From Emticicia sp043780375 (lineage in GTDB: Bacteria > Bacteroidota > Bacteroidia > Cytophagales > Spirosomataceae), in assembly GCF_043780375.1 (NCBI RefSeq), contig NZ_JAYWCU010000164.1, forward strand, positions 1-15,144: a stretch of 15,144 bases of DNA, written 5' to 3'. The notes below the pieces were generated by a model. The model saw nothing but the letters and a program-made list of their open reading frames with translations, did no database searches and was not told where the DNA came from. The position numbers and the translations under genes were made by a program. Below, piece after piece: positions 8,071 through 14,979 of the stretch (the first letter of the stretch is position 1; every line of letters starts with the position of its first letter).

Positions 8071-8502
8071 CTAATCCAAAAAATACCTTACAGCCAATTC
8101 ATAACCTTTTAGCCCAAGACCCGTAATCATACCTTTACAAACCTTAGTCAAGTACGAATGATGGCGAAATGCCTCACGGGTGTGAATATTCGAGATATGC
8201 ACTTCAACAGCTGGCGTTTTTACCGCCGAAAGTGCATCGGCAATGGCAACTGAAGTGTGCGTATAAGCTCCTGCATTTATAACAATACCATCAAATTCGG
8301 TATAACCGTAGCCAATTTCATGGATTTTATCAATAATCGTTCCTTCGTGGTTCGACTGGAAATAATGTAGCGTTATATCAGGAAAAATCGTCTTTAATTC
8401 TTCAAAATATTCTTCAAAAGTCAAATTTCCATAAATATGTGGCTCCCGTTTACCCAAAAGATTAAGATTGGGTCCATTGATAATGACGATATTTTTTGAC
8501 AT
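8071..8502 (-). CDS. aroQ: Type II 3-dehydroquinate dehydratase
   Basis: A 143-residue cytoplasmic enzyme that removes water from 3-dehydroquinate to give 3-dehydroshikimate, step three of the shikimate route to aromatic amino acids. The length is normal for the type II family, which forms dodecamers. The opening INGPNLNLLGKREPHIYG holds catalytic Arg19 and Tyr24 on the mobile loop. FQSNHEG (48-54), INAGAYTHTS (75-84, with Asn76 and His82) and VEVHISN (99-105, with Glu100 and His102) supply the rest of the active site, and Arg113 (AFRHHS) binds substrate. It starts 45 bases from xerD and diverges from it. No perfect -7 element was found in that short gap. Bases 7778-8070 separate it from the efflux operon downstream on the same strand. 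Confidence 0.97.
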   Translation of the reverse strand: MSKNIVIINGPNLNLLGKREPHIYGNLTFEEYFEELKTIFPDITLHYFQSNHEGTIIDKIHEIGYGYTEFDGIVINAGAYTHTSVAIADALSAVKTPAVEVHISNIHTREAFRHHSYLTKVCKGMITGLGLKGYELAVRYFLD

Positions 8503-8547
8503 AAGATGAAAGTATAAAGATAAAAGACTTATTTTGCCATAAAATTA

Positions 8548-9483
8548 ATGTTTTCTTTTGTGAATTGGCAAATCTACATTCAGCATTTTAAAAATTACCT
8601 TCGATTGGAGCGTTCAATGTCCGAAAACTCTATTGAAGCATACGTACGTGATGTTCAAAAGCTTAGTCAATTCGCCGATATTGCCGAGCATAAACCTTCT
8701 CCCGAAACAATAAACGAACGAGATATTCTTGATTTTTTGGAATATATTGGCAAATTTGGCATTTCGGCAACTTCACAAGCTCGAATTTTATCTGGAATAA
8801 AATCGTTTTACAAATATTTATCTCTCGAAAATCTCATTCAAATTGACCCAACGAATTTGATTGAGTCGCCAAAAATTGGTCGAAAATTGCCTGATACATT
8901 GTCATTCCCTGAGATTGAAAAAATGCTCGAAATTATCGATCATTCTACGCCCGAAGGTACACGTAACAGAGCTATTTTGGAGGTTTTGTATAGCTGTGGT
9001 ATGCGGGTATCGGAGTTAATTGATTTAAAATTGACCAATTGTTATTTTGATATTGGCTTTGTGCGGGTTTTCGGGAAAGGTCGGAAAGTTAGACTTGTAC
9101 CTATCGGTCGAGATGCCATTAAATATACTAAGATTTACTTTGAAACTGTGAGAAATCAGCAAGATGTTAAGCCCGAATCGGAAGATGTAGTATTTTTGAA
9201 TCGCCGAGGAAATCAGCTCACAAGAGTCATGATATTCTTAATAATTAAGGACTTGGCCGAGCGGGCGGGCATTCATAAAAACATATCACCTCATACCTTT
9301 AGGCATTCTTTTGCAACACATCTTATCGAAGGTGGAGCCGATTTGCGAGCCGTACAAGAAATGCTTGGGCATGAGTCAATCACATCCACCGAAATTTACA
9401 CGCATTTGGATAGGGTTTTTTTGCAAGAAACAATGAAAAGTTTTCATCCAAGAGAAAGTAGGAAGTTAATTTTGAATGAATAA
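8548..9483 (+). CDS. xerD: Site-specific tyrosine recombinase XerD
   Basis: A 311-residue tyrosine recombinase, the length of housekeeping XerC/XerD. It cuts and rejoins DNA at dif sites to resolve chromosome dimers before cell division. The N-terminal SAM-like core-binding domain spans about 6-95 (YLRLERSMSENSIEAYVRDV; FYKYL). The catalytic domain carries all expected residues: Arg153 (SCGMRVSEL), Lys177 (FGKGRKVR), His249 and Arg252 (PHTFRHSFATHL), His275 (MLGHESI) and the nucleophile Tyr284 (TEIYTHLD). The close match to XerD spacing and the plain chromosomal setting argue against a phage or integron integrase. Assignment to XerD rather than XerC rests on recall of family features and is less certain. 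The start is the first ATG after an A-rich leader. pfkB follows after 52 bases. Confidence 0.92.
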   Translation: MFSFVNWQIYIQHFKNYLRLERSMSENSIEAYVRDVQKLSQFADIAEHKPSPETINERDILDFLEYIGKFGISATSQARILSGIKSFYKYLSLENLIQIDPTNLIESPKIGRKLPDTLSFPEIEKMLEIIDHSTPEGTRNRAILEVLYSCGMRVSELIDLKLTNCYFDIGFVRVFGKGRKVRLVPIGRDAIKYTKIYFETVRNQQDVKPESEDVVFLNRRGNQLTRVMIFLIIKDLAERAGIHKNISPHTFRHSFATHLIEGGADLRAVQEMLGHESITSTEIYTHLDRVFLQETMKSFHPRESRKLILNE

Positions 9484-9535
9484 TCTTTCATTGCAACAAG
9501 TCTATTATATCATTCGCACATTCAAAATTAATATT

Positions 9536-10465
9536 ATGACACAAATAGTTACACTTACCGTCAATCCAGCGATTGATAAAAGTACCAAGTTTTCGGGTTT
9601 AGTAGCCGAACAGAAAATTCGTTGTGAAGAACCCTCTTTAGATGCTGGTGGTGGGGGTATAAATGTTTCGAAAGCTATTTCTCGCTTGGGTGGAAAATCG
9701 TTAGCAGTTTTCACGGCTGGAGGTTCTTCGGGTAAACTCTTACAAGACTTGTTGAAAAAGGAATCTATTGATTATCAGGCTATTGTAACTAAAAATTCGA
9801 CAAGAGAAAATTTTATTGCAGTTGATATACTTACCAATTCTCAATATCGTTTCGGAATGCCAGGAGCTGAAATTTTACCCAAAGAAGCTTCTGAAATATT
9901 GAAACAAATCGAACAATTAAAACCAACCTATTTGGTAGCAAGTGGCAGTCTTCCGACAGGGCTTGGCGATGATTTTTATGAAAAAGTAGCTGCTGTTTCT
10001 CGTAAAATAGGGTCAAGACTAATTGTTGATACATCGGGCGAACCACTCAAAATGGCAATTGATGAAGGGGTATATTTGCTAAAACCCAACGTTGGCGAAC
10101 TGGCAAAATTAGTAGGGGCAAATACCTTAGAAATAGACCAAGTTGATGAAGCTGCTCGTGAAATTATCGCTAAGGGTGGCTGTGAAATTGTAGTTGTTTC
10201 GCTTGGGCCGCAGGGAGCAGTTTTGGTTACGAAAGATATTTGTGAGCATATTCCTGCACCATCTGTCCAGAAAAAAAGTACCGTTGGAGCGGGCGATAGC
10301 ATGGTTGGTGGAATGGTTTGGGCTTTATCAACCAAAAAATCAATGCAAGAAATGCTCCGTTGGGGCGTAGCTTGTGGCTCGGCAGCAACTATGAACGAAG
10401 GTACACAGTTATTCAAAAAAGAAGATGCCGAAAGACTCTTTGTCTGGCTTCAAAAATATAAATAA
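9536..10465 (+). CDS. pfkB: 6-phosphofructokinase II (PfkB family)
   Basis: An ATP-dependent sugar kinase of the ribokinase fold, predicted to turn fructose 6-phosphate into fructose 1,6-bisphosphate in glycolysis. The chosen ATG at 9536 gives 309 residues, exactly the E. coli Pfk-2 length, and the typical opening TQIVTLTVNPAIDKS. An earlier in-frame ATG at 9476 overlaps the end of xerD and adds an unrelated 20 residues. PfkB signature 1 is AGGGGINVSKAISRLGG (from about 37). Signature 2 is STVGAGDSMVGGM (248-260), with the catalytic base Asp254. QYRFGMPGAE, ASGSLPTG and VVVSLGPQGAV closely follow E. coli PfkB, which favours it over 1-phosphofructokinase or tagatose-6-phosphate kinase, though those cannot be excluded by sequence reading. 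Probably co-transcribed with xerD. Confidence 0.9.
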   Translation: MTQIVTLTVNPAIDKSTKFSGLVAEQKIRCEEPSLDAGGGGINVSKAISRLGGKSLAVFTAGGSSGKLLQDLLKKESIDYQAIVTKNSTRENFIAVDILTNSQYRFGMPGAEILPKEASEILKQIEQLKPTYLVASGSLPTGLGDDFYEKVAAVSRKIGSRLIVDTSGEPLKMAIDEGVYLLKPNVGELAKLVGANTLEIDQVDEAAREIIAKGGCEIVVVSLGPQGAVLVTKDICEHIPAPSVQKKSTVGAGDSMVGGMVWALSTKKSMQEMLRWGVACGSAATMNEGTQLFKKEDAERLFVWLQKYK

Positions 10466-10530
10466 AGTACAATGGATTTCTATCAAGTTTTTATAATTTT
10501 TATTAATAAATTGATTGTCAATACTTTACG

Positions 10531-11271
10531 ATGAAAAATAAATGTATTTTAATATTTAGTCTGCTGTTTTTTAGTACCAATATTTCGGCACAAATTATTC
10601 ATTCTCACAATGATTATGAGCAGAAACAACCTTTTTTTGTTGCTTATAATTTAGGTTTTGATTCTATCGAAGCAGATTTGTATTTGAAAGACGGCGAATT
10701 GTATGTGGCTCACGACTGGAAAAATATAACACCCGACCGAACACTCAAAAGTCTTTATCTTGAGCCTTTATTGGCAAAAATTAATGAAAACAAAGGTTTT
10801 CCTTATCCAAACAAAAAGCCTTTGCAGCTTTTACTCGATTTGAAAAGAGATGGTAAAGAGATTTTGAAAGTATTGTATGCACAACTAAAACCGCATGAAA
10901 AAGAACTTCGCCACGTCAAAATTGCCATCAGTGGAGATATGCCTCCACCCGAAGATTTTGCGAGTTTTGATAAAATGTTTTTCTTTGATGGCAGAAAAAA
11001 CTTAATTTATTCTAAAAAAGCCTATAAAAAAGTAGCTTTAGTGAGTGCCAGTTTTTTAGATTTTGGCAAATATTGGGCAGGAAAAGAACCTTTATCTGAC
11101 GAAACTTTTCAAAAAATCAACACTTTTGTTGAAGAAATTCACACCAAAGGAAAAAAAGTAAGAATCTGGGGAACACCAAATACAATTTTAGGTTTTGAAA
11201 CTCTTAAAAAGCTAAAAATTGATATTATCGGCACTGACGATTTAGAGCTTTTGGCAAAATTCAAACAGTAG
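10531..11271 (+). CDS. Exported PLC/GDPD-like phosphodiesterase-superfamily protein
   Basis: A 246-residue protein with a Sec signal (1-20, ending NISA before Gln), so probably periplasmic or surface-exposed. The mature part opens with HSHNDYEQ (His24, His26, Asn27, Asp28), followed by SIEADLYLKDGELYVAHDW. Glu47, Asp49 and His61 there match the metal and catalytic positions of TIM-barrel glycerophosphodiester phosphodiesterases and PI-PLC-like enzymes. LLLDLKRDG (about 100-108) and IIGTDDLELL (232-241) fit later barrel strands. The HxHND opening resembles the AIM6-like branch of the superfamily, whose substrate is unknown. It lies 65 bases after pfkB with no perfect -7 element in the gap, and 50 bases before panC. 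The fold and export are well supported; the substrate is not. Confidence 0.8.
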   Translation: MKNKCILIFSLLFFSTNISAQIIHSHNDYEQKQPFFVAYNLGFDSIEADLYLKDGELYVAHDWKNITPDRTLKSLYLEPLLAKINENKGFPYPNKKPLQLLLDLKRDGKEILKVLYAQLKPHEKELRHVKIAISGDMPPPEDFASFDKMFFFDGRKNLIYSKKAYKKVALVSASFLDFGKYWAGKEPLSDETFQKINTFVEEIHTKGKKVRIWGTPNTILGFETLKKLKIDIIGTDDLELLAKFKQ

Positions 11272-11321
11272 CACAATCGCTTCGGCTACCCCATTTCTAA
11301 ATTGTGCCAAACAAAAAAGAT

Positions 11322-12164
11322 ATGCTTATTTTTAATACAATTTCAGAAACTCAAGATTATCTAAAAAGTCAACAAAAAGCGGGCAAAAGTATTGGTTTTG
11401 TACCAACAATGGGTGCTTTACACGCGGGGCATATTTCGCTAATTGAGCGTTCGAAAGCAGACAATGATTTGACTGTTTGTAGTATTTTTGTGAATCCAAC
11501 GCAATTTAATAATCCCGAAGATTTAAAGAAATATCCACGTACGCTCGGAAAAGATTGCGAGATGTTACTACCTGCTAAATGTGATGTGGTTTTTGCTCCA
11601 TCTGCTGAGGAAATGTACCCAAGTTTGCCCCAATTACGAATAGATTTTGGCACTTTAGAAACCGTCATGGAAGGTAAATTTCGCTCAGGGCATTTTAATG
11701 GCGTGGGCATTGTAGTTAGTAAACTTTTCAATGTAGTAAAGCCCGACAAAGCCTATTTTGGCTTGAAAGATTTACAACAAGTGGCAGTTATTCGTCAAAT
11801 GGTGCGAGATTTGAGCTTCGATTTGGAGGTCGTTCCTTGTCCAACTTTACGAGAAACTGATGGTTTGGCAATGTCTTCCCGCAATACTCGTCTTTCGGTG
11901 GAAGCACGAGCTTTAGCTCCGCAAATCTATAAAGTGCTACATCTTGCTAAAAAGAAATTAGAAACAGGAGCATCTACAAAAGAAACCCAAGAGCTTGTAA
12001 ATCAGCACTTTAGCAATTATCCTTCGTTCAGCTTGGAATATTTTGAAGTGGCCGATTATGATACTTTAAAGCCAATCTTAGCTAAAAATGAAACTGGTAA
12101 AACAGCCCTTTGCATTGCGACTTTTTTGGGAGGAGTAAGGCTAATCGACAATATTGTATTTTGA
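11322..12164 (+). CDS. panC: Pantothenate synthetase (pantoate--beta-alanine ligase)
   Basis: A cytoplasmic enzyme joining pantoate and beta-alanine with ATP, via a pantoyl-adenylate, in vitamin B5/CoA synthesis. The ATG at 11322 gives 280 residues, close to E. coli PanC (283), and sits behind an A-rich leader. An in-frame GTG at 11304 would add six residues and lies inside a hairpin, so I reject it. Nucleotidyltransferase motifs are in order: FVPTMGALHAGH (26-37, with HAGH), VNPTQF (57-62), EGKFRSGHFNGV (117-128, pantoate site), YFGLKDLQQ (145-153) and MSSRNTRLS (184-192, KMSKS-like loop). panB and panD are not in the window, so the pathway genes are scattered here. Confidence 0.97.
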   Translation: MLIFNTISETQDYLKSQQKAGKSIGFVPTMGALHAGHISLIERSKADNDLTVCSIFVNPTQFNNPEDLKKYPRTLGKDCEMLLPAKCDVVFAPSAEEMYPSLPQLRIDFGTLETVMEGKFRSGHFNGVGIVVSKLFNVVKPDKAYFGLKDLQQVAVIRQMVRDLSFDLEVVPCPTLRETDGLAMSSRNTRLSVEARALAPQIYKVLHLAKKKLETGASTKETQELVNQHFSNYPSFSLEYFEVADYDTLKPILAKNETGKTALCIATFLGGVRLIDNIVF

Positions 12165-12203
12165 AAACTGACCAAAATCATGTTAGTAGTCTTTATTAGC
12201 TCG

Positions 12204-12211
12204 TATTTTTG
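12204..12211 (+). promoter_or_regulatory. Bacteroidota -7 element for the cytochrome c peroxidase gene
   Basis: TATTTTTG, a perfect TAnnTTTG match, lies 23 bases before the ATG at 12235 in the 70-base spacer after panC. It suggests that the peroxidase gene is transcribed separately from panC. No exact -33 TTTG is visible. Confidence 0.5.
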
Positions 12212-12234
12212 ATTGAAACTCTACCGACAAAGAT

Positions 12235-13416
12235 ATGTCCCGACAGATTATTAGTTTTATTTTAGCTTTTATTTTGTTCGTTTGGTCGTGTTCACAACCT
12301 ACTACAACCGAAACAAAAACTTCAAAACCTCAGCCCGATGCACTCAATGTTTTAGCGGCTTTACCTTTTGAAGTGCCTGTTCCTAAAGATAATCCGATTA
12401 CAAATGAAAAAGCCGCTTTAGGGAAACTACTATTTTTCGACCCGATTCTTTCTGGCAAAAAAGATGTGGCGTGTGCTACTTGCCACCATCCCGATTTTGG
12501 TTTTGCCGAAAGCCTCGAAATTTCGATTGGTGCCAATGGAAAAGGCTTGGGTAGTAAGCGAGATTTTGTTTCTCCAAACGACATTCCTTTTGTTAAACGA
12601 AATTCTCAAACAATAATCAATACAGCCTTCAACGGCCTTACAAAAGATGGAGGAATTGAGGCTTCAGAAGCACCCATGTTTTGGGATTTACGGGCCAAAA
12701 GCCTTGAAAATCAATCACTTGAACCAATAAAGGCTTTTGAAGAGATGCGTGGACACGCTTTCAAAGAAGCTGAGATTTTGGATAAAATCATTGACAGAAT
12801 CAAGCAAATTGATGAATATCAACGGCTATTTAAGCGGGCTTTTGGAGGTAAAAATGCCATCAATAAACAAAATTTAGGAAAAGCAATTGCAACTTATGAG
12901 CGAACAATTGTTTCCAATAATTCGAGATTTGACCAATATATGCGAGGTGATGAAACTGCACTTTCACAAAACGAAATTGATGGAATGATGGCTTTTCTGA
13001 AATCAGGGTGTTCAAAATGCCATAATGGGCCAATGTTTTCTGATTTCAAAACACATACTTTGGGTGTAGCAGACAACGAAAAACTGAGTTCTTCGGACGA
13101 TGGTTTTGAGAAAAAATATGCTTTTCGTACAGCTTCATTACGAAACCTCCGATTTACTTCGCCTTATATGCACAGTGGTAAACTAAAAACACTTCAAAAT
13201 GTATTGGAATTTTATGAAGATTTATCGGGCGGGCAAATTAAAAATCCGAAAGTAAAACCGCATCAATTAGACCAGTTGATTGATGAATTGAAACTGGATT
13301 TTCGAGATATTTCACCGATTGTTGAGTTTTTGGGTACTTTAAATGATGAAAAATACGATAGAAGTATTCCTGAAAAAATTCCGAGTGGATTGAAAGTTGG
13401 AGGAAATATTCAATAA
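12235..13416 (+). CDS. Di-haem cytochrome c peroxidase (CcpA/MauG family), probable lipoprotein
   Basis: A 393-residue envelope protein of the bacterial di-haem peroxidase family, which reduces hydrogen peroxide with electrons from small c-type cytochromes; MauG relatives oxidise proteins instead. The signal ends FVWSC (Cys19), a slightly atypical lipobox, followed by a Ser/Thr/Gln/Pro-rich linker usual for Bacteroidota lipoproteins. Haem-binding motifs are CATCH (Cys80, Cys83, His84) after FDPILSGKKDVA, and CSKCH (Cys259, Cys262, His263) in the C-terminal domain. TSPYMHSGKLKTLQNVLEFY (309-328) holds Met312, placed like the axial ligand of the electron-accepting haem in classical peroxidases. 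This favours peroxidase over MauG, where that ligand is Tyr. It follows panC after 70 bases. The stop codon lies inside the hairpin that follows. Confidence 0.92.
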   Translation: MSRQIISFILAFILFVWSCSQPTTTETKTSKPQPDALNVLAALPFEVPVPKDNPITNEKAALGKLLFFDPILSGKKDVACATCHHPDFGFAESLEISIGANGKGLGSKRDFVSPNDIPFVKRNSQTIINTAFNGLTKDGGIEASEAPMFWDLRAKSLENQSLEPIKAFEEMRGHAFKEAEILDKIIDRIKQIDEYQRLFKRAFGGKNAINKQNLGKAIATYERTIVSNNSRFDQYMRGDETALSQNEIDGMMAFLKSGCSKCHNGPMFSDFKTHTLGVADNEKLSSSDDGFEKKYAFRTASLRNLRFTSPYMHSGKLKTLQNVLEFYEDLSGGQIKNPKVKPHQLDQLIDELKLDFRDISPIVEFLGTLNDEKYDRSIPEKIPSGLKVGGNIQ

Positions 13417-13451
13417 AATCTGCCTCCAACGATGAAGCAGATTTTATTGAA
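13409..13451. terminator. Perfect 15-bp hairpin between convergent genes
   Basis: TTCAATAAAATCTGC (13409-13423) pairs without mismatch to GCAGATTTTATTGAA (13437-13451) around a 13-base loop. It includes the stop codon of the peroxidase gene and ends seven bases short of the NIPSNAP gene stop. Long U runs beyond the stem are lacking, but the lower stem is A/U-rich on both strands, so a shared terminator is the likely role. Confidence 0.65.
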
Positions 13452-13457
13452 AAAACT

Positions 13458-14204
13458 TTATTTAATCGTCGAGAAATCAGTAGGTGTCATGTAGATAGAT
13501 TCAACTTTTTCTACAATTTTGCCATTTTTCTCTGATTCATCACGGGCTTTTATCCACTTCAAATCTTTTCTAAAAGCATCAAATGAAGCTTTTCCTGCGT
13601 CTTCGCTTTTGTGAGCCAAAATATAAAACAATTTTGCCTGCGTTCCTTCTTTTTCAATCGTTTTAAAATAAGCAATATTGTCCATGCCGTGTTTCTTGAA
13701 AAGTTTTACCGTATGGTTTCTAAATCTTGCCAACACATTGTCAATATTATTTGGCGTAGCCGTATAAGTTCTTAGCTCAAAAACTCGCTCGGGTGTTTTT
13801 TGTTTTGCTTTCACTTTTGGCGAAAAATCGGTCAAATTCATGAAAGTTGAGACAACTTTTGCTACAATTTTGCCATCTCTTTGCGACTCTTCACTCACTT
13901 TTTTCCATTCTGGGTCGGCACCAAATGCTTTCCACGAAGCATCACGAGCTTCTTTACTTGGGTATGAAAGAATGTAATAAAGAGCATTTTGCTCATTATT
14001 GATGGGTGTCCAATAACCAATATTTGTCATGCCGTGGCGTTCAAAAATCTTAGTTGTATGGTCTCTAAAACGAGTCAATAAATTAGGAAGTCGCCCAGGT
14101 TCGCAGAAATAAACACGCATTTCGTAGTAACGAGTATCTTGCTTTTGTGCAAAAAGAAGGTTGCTTAAAACCATAGAGGCAACAATTAGAAGTATTTTTT
14201 TCAT
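13458..14204 (-). CDS. Exported protein with two tandem NIPSNAP domains
   Basis: A 248-residue protein with a Sec signal (MKKILLIVASMVLSNLLFAQ). Two homologous domains follow. The first starts YYEMRVYFCEPGRL (26-39) with RFRDHTTKIFERHGMTNIGYW (45-65). The second starts VFELRTYTATPNNI (141-154) with RFRNHTVKLFKKHGMDNIAYF (160-180). Each then has a YIL strand, an aromatic Trp/Phe-containing segment and a GKIV.KV strand. This is the NIPSNAP pattern, a dimeric alpha/beta-barrel ferredoxin-like fold in which a single chain here probably makes the pseudo-dimer. Function is unknown: the family includes mitochondrial trafficking-related proteins and many uncharacterised bacterial ones. It has its own -7 element at 14236 and converges on the peroxidase gene, with the hairpin at 13409-13451 between them. 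Confidence 0.87.
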   Translation of the reverse strand: MKKILLIVASMVLSNLLFAQKQDTRYYEMRVYFCEPGRLPNLLTRFRDHTTKIFERHGMTNIGYWTPINNEQNALYYILSYPSKEARDASWKAFGADPEWKKVSEESQRDGKIVAKVVSTFMNLTDFSPKVKAKQKTPERVFELRTYTATPNNIDNVLARFRNHTVKLFKKHGMDNIAYFKTIEKEGTQAKLFYILAHKSEDAGKASFDAFRKDLKWIKARDESEKNGKIVEKVESIYMTPTDFSTIK

Positions 14205-14235
14205 TGTTTTTAATTAAGGATTGAATTTTAAATGG

Positions 14236-14243
14236 CAAAGTTA
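14236..14243 (-). promoter_or_regulatory. Bacteroidota -7 element for the NIPSNAP gene
   Basis: The minus strand reads TAACTTTG, a perfect TAnnTTTG match, 31 bases upstream of the NIPSNAP gene start, in the 124-base spacer after the VanZ-family gene. No spaced -33 TTG was found. Confidence 0.5.
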
Positions 14244-14328
14244 TTCCTTAGAACGATAGCTTGATGAATTTTGTTGATTTTTTATTTTTTATGAACATCC
14301 AATTTCCCTAAATTCTTGAAATAAAAAT

Positions 14329-14877
14329 TTACCTTCTGAACATCAATAGTTTATTTATTTTTAGATACAACAGCAATGAAATTATTAAGATTGTTCCTAT
14401 GGTTGCAATGATGTTTATAAATTTTTGAGCATTATGAGTATTTTTGAATACTTTTTCGCTTCCTTTAAATAGTACCAATCCAATTATTCCGCCAAAGGTA
14501 TTATTGATTATATCGGTAATGTCGAACGCTCCAATTCTCAAAACAAATTGCATGGCTTCACAGGTAAAACTCACTAAAAAAAATGAGAAAATCTTACGGG
14601 TAATGCTTAGTTTTTTAAATAAAATTCCAACATACAAACCTAACGGTATAAAAATCAAGATATTCAAAAATATTTCGTTAAAATCAATGCGGCCATTATA
14701 GAGTAATGGTTCACGAAAAGGAATGAAGTTCACATTTCGTGTTCCTTTATACGAAAAGGAAATATTTAATTTGAGGACAATAATCCAAAATAATGTAGCC
14801 AGATAAATAACTAATAATAAGGCAGTTAGCTTGTTTGTAAGTGTATTGTTTCTACTCCAATATTTTTGTAAGTTCAT
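14329..14877 (-). CDS. VanZ-family integral membrane protein
   Basis: A small inner-membrane protein of 182 residues from the ATG at 14877; a TTG four codons upstream is less likely. Five hydrophobic segments lie at about 16-37, 66-87, 92-110, 124-138 and 150-172. VanZ-family marks are NFIPF (50-54), NILIFIPLG (72-80), the Glu-Gln pair in CEAMQ (106-110) and DITDIINNTFGGIIG (119-133). VanZ itself gives low-level teicoplanin resistance in enterococci, but most family members are uncharacterised. A resistance role should not be assumed, especially in a Gram-negative. It precedes the NIPSNAP gene on the same strand by 124 bases, and that gene has its own promoter element. No strong terminator was seen in between. 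Confidence 0.87.
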   Translation of the reverse strand: MNLQKYWSRNNTLTNKLTALLLVIYLATLFWIIVLKLNISFSYKGTRNVNFIPFREPLLYNGRIDFNEIFLNILIFIPLGLYVGILFKKLSITRKIFSFFLVSFTCEAMQFVLRIGAFDITDIINNTFGGIIGLVLFKGSEKVFKNTHNAQKFINIIATIGTILIISLLLYLKINKLLMFRR

Positions 14878-14936
14878 GAGATTATACAAGTGAGTTTTGG
14901 TAGATATTGTTTAATTATTTAGTTTATAAGTATCCC

Positions 14937-14944
14937 CAAAAGTA
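14937..14944 (-). promoter_or_regulatory. Bacteroidota -7 element for the VanZ-family gene
   Basis: The minus strand reads TACTTTTG, a perfect TAnnTTTG match, 60 bases upstream of the ATG at 14877. A TTTTG further upstream (about 14975-14971) would be a somewhat distant -33 element. Confidence 0.42.
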
Positions 14945-14979
14945 ATTCTTATGACCAACCTATATTTTAACAAAACACA

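Noticed and set aside
8548..9483. Tyrosine recombinase as a sign of an integrative element
   Set aside because: Length and motif spacing fit housekeeping XerD. Flanking genes are core metabolism, and no att-like direct repeats or phage genes were seen.
9976..10416. 146-codon minus-strand open frame
   Set aside because: It lies entirely opposite pfkB, whose PfkB motifs are intact. The translation shows no family motif and there is no leader of its own.
11369..11749. 126-codon minus-strand open frame
   Set aside because: Antisense to panC, which carries all its catalytic motifs. No independent support.
14329..14889. VanZ-family gene as a glycopeptide resistance determinant
   Set aside because: No vanHAX-type genes nearby. 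VanZ-like proteins are widespread and mostly unrelated to resistance, and Gram-negatives exclude glycopeptides by their outer membrane.
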